Shown here: one piece after another, positions 5,707 through 9,189 of the stretch
Layout of the letters: the number at the start of each line of letters is the position of its first letter
How positions within the stretch are numbered: position 1 is the stretch's first letter
Origin: Oscillospiraceae bacterium
Lineage (GTDB): Bacteria; Bacillota_A; Clostridia; Oscillospirales; Oscillospiraceae
Direction: 5' to 3'
Assembly (NCBI GenBank): GCA_017396725.1
Contig: JAFQLA010000276.1
Coordinates: 1-9,189, forward strand
DNA length: 9,189 nt
Notes under the pieces: generated by a model
Told to the model about the DNA's origin: nothing
What the model saw: only the letters and a program-made list of their open reading frames with translations
Database searches by the model: none
Translations under genes and position numbers: made by a program

Positions 5707-6768
5707 ATGAAAATCGTGGTTTTGGCAGGTGGCTTGAGTACCGAACGCACCGTTTCTCTGGTTTCGGGTCAGTCCGTCTGCAAGACAATGCGCAAGCTGG
5801 GACATCGCGCCGTTATGGTGGATATGTTCCTCGGTATTGAAGATTACGAAGGCGATCTGGAAGCGCTTTTTGATGTGGAGGACGGCCGCTGCGGTCAGTT
5901 TTCCATTCTGGCTGCCGAGCCCGATCTGGACGCGGTGCGGAAGATGCGCAAGGACAAGAGCCCCAGTCTTTTCGGTAAGAATGTGCTGGAGATCTGCCGT
6001 ATGGCAGACCTTGTGTTCCTTGGGCTGCACGGCGCCTGCGGTGAAGACGGCCGCGTGCAGGCAACCTTCGACCTCCTCGGCATCCCCTATACCGGCGCGG
6101 GTTATCTGGGAAGCGCCATGGCGATGGACAAATCCGTTACCAAGAAGTTTATGGATTACGCAGGGATCAAGACGCCTGCATGGTCTGAATTTACATACGG
6201 CGAGGAGGACATCCCTGCTCTTGCGGAAAAGCTGCCCGTGCCCTGCGCGGTGAAGATCGTCAACGGCGGCTCTTCCATCGGCGTGTTCCTTCCCGATACC
6301 CGGGAGGATCTTGCCGCCGCGCTGCGGGAGATCCTTGCCTACGGCAACCATGTGATCGTGGAAGAGAAGATCAGCGGCCGTGAACTTGCCTGCGCCGTTC
6401 TTTGCGACAAGTATCTTCCCGCGGTGGAGATCGTTCCCGAAGGCAAGTACTTCGACTATGTTTCCAAGTATCAAAGCGGCGGCGCCAAGGAGATCTGCCC
6501 CGCAAATATCACGGCGGAGCAGCAGAAGGAAATGGGCGAGATGGCCCTTGCGCTGCACCGCGCCATGGGTGTGGAGGTCTATTCCAGAAGCGACTTTTTG
6601 CTGGATGAAAACGGCGGTATCTGGTGCCTTGAGATCAACACGTTGCCCGGACTTACTCCTGCCAGCCTCCTTCCCAAGGAAGCTGCTGCTGCAGGCATCG
6701 AATACGAGACCCTTTGTCAGATGATCACAGAAGAATCTCTCAGAATCAGAGGAGGAGCAAAATGGTAA
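5707..6768 (+). CDS. ddl: D-alanine--D-alanine ligase
   Basis: Cytosolic ATP-grasp enzyme that condenses two D-alanines, with ATP hydrolysis, to make the dipeptide end of the peptidoglycan stem. Its length of 353 residues is normal. Family landmarks are GGLSTERTVSLVSG (8-21, with E13 at the substrate-binding glutamate position), LGLHGACGEDGRVQ (105-118), the ATP-binding loop GGSSIGV (187-193), the omega-loop YFDYVSKY (248-255, tyrosine type as in D-Ala-D-Ala enzymes) and the metal-binding EINTLPGLT (309-317). Nothing suggests a VanA/B-type D-lactate ligase, though specificity cannot be settled by eye. ATG 5707 is preferred over an ATG 15 codons upstream because GGAGG precedes it at proper spacing. 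The last seven bases overlap murF, giving coupled expression of the enzyme that makes D-Ala-D-Ala and the one that uses it. Confidence 0.95.
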   Translation: MKIVVLAGGLSTERTVSLVSGQSVCKTMRKLGHRAVMVDMFLGIEDYEGDLEALFDVEDGRCGQFSILAAEPDLDAVRKMRKDKSPSLFGKNVLEICRMADLVFLGLHGACGEDGRVQATFDLLGIPYTGAGYLGSAMAMDKSVTKKFMDYAGIKTPAWSEFTYGEEDIPALAEKLPVPCAVKIVNGGSSIGVFLPDTREDLAAALREILAYGNHVIVEEKISGRELACAVLCDKYLPAVEIVPEGKYFDYVSKYQSGGAKEICPANITAEQQKEMGEMALALHRAMGVEVYSRSDFLLDENGGIWCLEINTLPGLTPASLLPKEAAAAGIEYETLCQMITEESLRIRGGAKW

Positions 6769-8135
6769 GCTTTAAGATGAGCGATGTGGTGAAAGCCACC
6801 GGCGGTACTTTGGTATATGGCAATGAGTGCGATGTTGTTTCCGTCTGCACCGACAGCCGCAAGATCGAAAAAGACTGTCTTTTCGTGCCTTGGGTGGGCG
6901 AAAAGTTTGACGGCCATGACTTTATTTCTTCCGCCCTTGCAGACGGCGCCGCAGGCTGCATCTGCGCCAAGGTACCTGAAGAAAAGGTGGAGGGCAAGTT
7001 CTATATTCAGGTAGCCGATACCCGCCTTGCGCTCAAGGCGCTTGCCTCCTGGTACCGCGATAAGTTCTCCATCCCCTTTGTGCAGGTGACGGGCAGCGTG
7101 GGTAAGACCACCACCAAGGAAATGATCGCAACCGTTCTTTCCACCCGCTTTAATGTGCTCAAGACTGCGGCCAACTTCAATAACGACATCGGCACCCCTA
7201 TGACCATGTTCCGCCTGATGGGCGAGCATGAGGTGGCTGTTATCGAAACCGGCATGAACCACGCAGGCGAGATCCGCTATCTGGGCGAGATCGTCCGCCC
7301 TGATGTGGCGGTCATCTCCAATGTGGGTGACGCGCATATCGAGTTCTTCGGTACCCGTGAGGGGATCCTTGCTGCCAAGTGCGAGATTTTTGAGAACCTC
7401 AAGAGCGGCGGTTTTGCCGTGCTTTGCGGCGATGACGCCCTTTTGAATACCGTGGAACTGCCTCAGATGATCTTCCGCTGCGGCAGCGGTGAAAACTGCA
7501 ACGTCCGCGTGACGGATATCGTGGATCACGGCATGGACGGCATTTCCTGCCGCGTGACCACCGACGGTCATATGACCTATGAGCTGGATATTCCCGCTCC
7601 CGGCGTGCACATGATCTATTCTGCCTCCATGGCAGCTGTCATCGGCGAAAAGCTGGGTCTTACCAAAGCGGAGATCGAGCGCGGCGTCAGCGAATTTACC
7701 CCTACGGGTGACCGCATGAAGGTGGAAAAGCTTGCAGGTGACCGCGTGCTGCTCAATGACTATTACAATGCCAATCCCCAGTCCATGGCTGCGGCTCTGG
7801 AGATCCTCAGCAAGATGGAATGCACCAAGAAGATCGCTGTTTTGGGTGATATGGGTGAACTGGGTGCTGCTTCCGAAAAGGCGCACACCGAGCTGGGCCT
7901 TCGTGCGGCGGAAAAGAATGTGGATGTGCTCTTTGCCATCGGCGCGGGCTGCAAGCTGACGGCGCACGCTGCCGAGAGTGCAGGCTGCAAGGAAGTGCAT
8001 TGGTATGCCAAGCAGGAAGATGCTTTCGAGGACATCGCTTCCGCTATCGTGCCCGGCGCTGCGGTGCTGGTGAAGGCGTCCCGCTTCTGCCATCTGGAGC
8101 ATACCGCAAATTATCTCAGAGAATACAAGTTTTAA
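6762..8135 (+). CDS. murF: UDP-N-acetylmuramoyl-tripeptide--D-alanyl-D-alanine ligase
   Basis: Last cytosolic step of the UDP-MurNAc-pentapeptide pathway: adds D-Ala-D-Ala to the tripeptide at the cost of ATP. The 457 residues are typical and carry the Mur ligase three-domain plan. The N-terminal substrate domain contains TDSRKIEKDCLFV (30-42). The central ATPase domain has P-loop GSVGKTTT (111-118), NFNNDIGTP (138-146), IETGMNHAGEI (161-171) and NVGDAHIE (187-194). The C-terminal domain has DYYNANPQSM (333-342) and LGDMGELG (361-368). The familiar KGSR motif near the end reads KASR (438-441). The start is the ATG overlapping the ddl stop, with GGAGGA five bases upstream. It shares the ddl promoter. 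No murE or mraY follows; an ABC-F gene does. Confidence 0.96.
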   Translation: MVSFKMSDVVKATGGTLVYGNECDVVSVCTDSRKIEKDCLFVPWVGEKFDGHDFISSALADGAAGCICAKVPEEKVEGKFYIQVADTRLALKALASWYRDKFSIPFVQVTGSVGKTTTKEMIATVLSTRFNVLKTAANFNNDIGTPMTMFRLMGEHEVAVIETGMNHAGEIRYLGEIVRPDVAVISNVGDAHIEFFGTREGILAAKCEIFENLKSGGFAVLCGDDALLNTVELPQMIFRCGSGENCNVRVTDIVDHGMDGISCRVTTDGHMTYELDIPAPGVHMIYSASMAAVIGEKLGLTKAEIERGVSEFTPTGDRMKVEKLAGDRVLLNDYYNANPQSMAAALEILSKMECTKKIAVLGDMGELGAASEKAHTELGLRAAEKNVDVLFAIGAGCKLTAHAAESAGCKEVHWYAKQEDAFEDIASAIVPGAAVLVKASRFCHLEHTANYLREYKF

Positions 8136-8150
8136 GGAATTTACATCAGC

Positions 8151-9189
8151 ATGATCGACATCAGCGTAAGCGGACTTACCAAGTCCTTTGATTTGGAAAA
8201 GAGAATACTTGACGGCATCACTTTCCAGATCGACGCCGGTGAGCGAGTGGGTCTTTTGGGCAAAAACGGCGCGGGAAAGACCACCATCTTCAAGATCCTG
8301 ACAGGTGAAATGGATTATGATACGGGAGATGTGGTTATCGGCGCCAATCGCCGCATCGGCCTCATTTCCCAGATCCCTGTCTATCCTGCGGGGTATACGG
8401 TGGAGGATGTGCTGCAAACCGCGTTTGAGCGGCTCCACCGCATGGAAGAGGAAATGACACGACTTGCCGAAAAGATGGCCGCGGGGGAGAGTGACAGCGA
8501 GACGCTGCGCCGCTACGGCGAGCTTACCACCCGCTTTGAAGGTCTTGGCGGTTACGATACCAAGACGGAGGTCAATAAGGTAGCCAACGGCCTTTCTATT
8601 TCGGACGCCATGCGCGCCCAGCTTTTCGACAGTCTCTCCGGCGGCGAAAAGACCCGCGTGAATCTGGCCCGCCTTATTCTGGAGGATACGGATATCCTTC
8701 TTCTGGACGAGCCTACCAACCATCTCGATCTCCACGCCACCGAGTGGCTGGAAGAATATATTTCCCGCTTCAAGGGGACGGTACTCACCATTTCCCATGA
8801 CCGCTATTTCCTGGATAAGACCGTGAACCGCATCATCGAGGTGCTGGACGGCAAGGCGGAATTCTATTCCGGTAACTATAGCTTCTATGCTATCGAAAAA
8901 GAGCGGCGCTATCAGGAGCGCATGAAGCAGTATCTCAAGGAGCAGGCTAAGATCGAGCAGCTTACCGAAGCTGCCGACAAGCTGCACCTTTGGGCCTTTA
9001 TGGGTAATGACGCCCTTCATAAGCGCGCGTTTTCCATGGAAAAACGCATCGAGCGCATGCGCACCACCGCCAAGCCTACCAAGGAGCGGAAAATGCGCCA
9101 GCAGTTCTCCGTGGCAGAATTCCATGGCGATGAGGTGCTGGTGCTGAAAAATGTTTCCAAGGGCTATGGCGAAAAGACACTTTTCTCCG
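8151..9189 (+). CDS. ABC-F family ATPase (C-terminus cut by window edge)
   Basis: Soluble tandem-ATPase protein of the ABC-F family, which acts on ribosomes as a translation factor or antibiotic-protection factor and is not a transporter since it lacks membrane spans. 346 residues are visible. The first ATPase domain has Walker A GKNGAGKTT (37-45), signature LSGGEKTRVNLARL (162-175), Walker B LLLDEPTNHLD (183-193) and the switch SHDRYFLD (215-222). A charged, helical interdomain linker (about 240-322) has the family's tRNA-contacting character. The second ATPase domain begins at about 326 and is cut. The ATG start follows the murF stop by 15 bases. Its ribosome site AAGGAA is weak and about 12 bases away, so coupling to murF is plausible. 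The subfamily (housekeeping or resistance) cannot be decided from this part. Confidence 0.92.
   Translation, partial: MIDISVSGLTKSFDLEKRILDGITFQIDAGERVGLLGKNGAGKTTIFKILTGEMDYDTGDVVIGANRRIGLISQIPVYPAGYTVEDVLQTAFERLHRMEEEMTRLAEKMAAGESDSETLRRYGELTTRFEGLGGYDTKTEVNKVANGLSISDAMRAQLFDSLSGGEKTRVNLARLILEDTDILLLDEPTNHLDLHATEWLEEYISRFKGTVLTISHDRYFLDKTVNRIIEVLDGKAEFYSGNYSFYAIEKERRYQERMKQYLKEQAKIEQLTEAADKLHLWAFMGNDALHKRAFSMEKRIERMRTTAKPTKERKMRQQFSVAEFHGDEVLVLKNVSKGYGEKTLFS

Noticed and set aside
5707..6768. A vancomycin-type D-Ala-D-Lac ligase
   Set aside because: The omega-loop tyrosine segment looks like an ordinary D-Ala-D-Ala ligase, and no vanH, vanX or vanRS-like genes are nearby.
6717..9125. An open frame of about 800 codons on the minus strand
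   Set aside because: It lies entirely antisense to the end of ddl, all of murF and the ABC-F gene, which have unmistakable family motifs. It has no recognisable domain of its own. It is open because the codon bias of the real genes avoids the triplets that would give stops in that frame.

Overview
This 9.2 kb window looks like core chromosome of a Gram-positive anaerobe, most likely class Clostridia (Oscillospirales-like). That rests on moderately high GC, strong AGGAGG-type ribosome binding sites, several TTG starts, an SsnA-type amidohydrolase, an SLH-domain surface protein, and the style of the Ddl and MurF sequences. Taxonomy is inferred from gene content and was not tested. I see no mobile element, CRISPR array, rRNA or tRNA gene.

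Left part, minus strand (1-3148), in transcription order: tsaE and tsaB (tRNA t6A biosynthesis, overlapping by 4 nt), upp (uracil salvage) with a strong terminator, then ssnA, which runs off the left edge. ssnA is a separate transcription unit with its own promoter. It has a leader of about 150 nt containing a folded, aptamer-like element followed by an intrinsic terminator that overlaps the element's second hairpin. This is a candidate riboswitch and the most interesting item in the window.

Middle: a 172-bp divergent region (3149-3320) carries back-to-back promoters for tsaE (minus) and a rodA-like SEDS gene (plus).

Right part, plus strand (3321-9189): the RodA-like peptidoglycan polymerase; a terminator hairpin whose 3' arm contains the Shine-Dalgarno of the next gene; a secreted Ig-like/SLH-domain protein; another terminator; then a promoter driving ddl and murF (7-nt overlap) and, 15 nt further on, an ABC-F ATPase cut by the right edge. 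RodA, Ddl and MurF are all steps of cell-wall synthesis: Ddl makes D-Ala-D-Ala, MurF attaches it to the UDP-MurNAc-tripeptide, and RodA polymerises the finished lipid II. The SLH protein probably sits on that wall.

Most of the window is ordinary housekeeping sequence. The points worth checking are the ssnA leader, the hairpin-embedded Shine-Dalgarno, and the divergent SLH protein.
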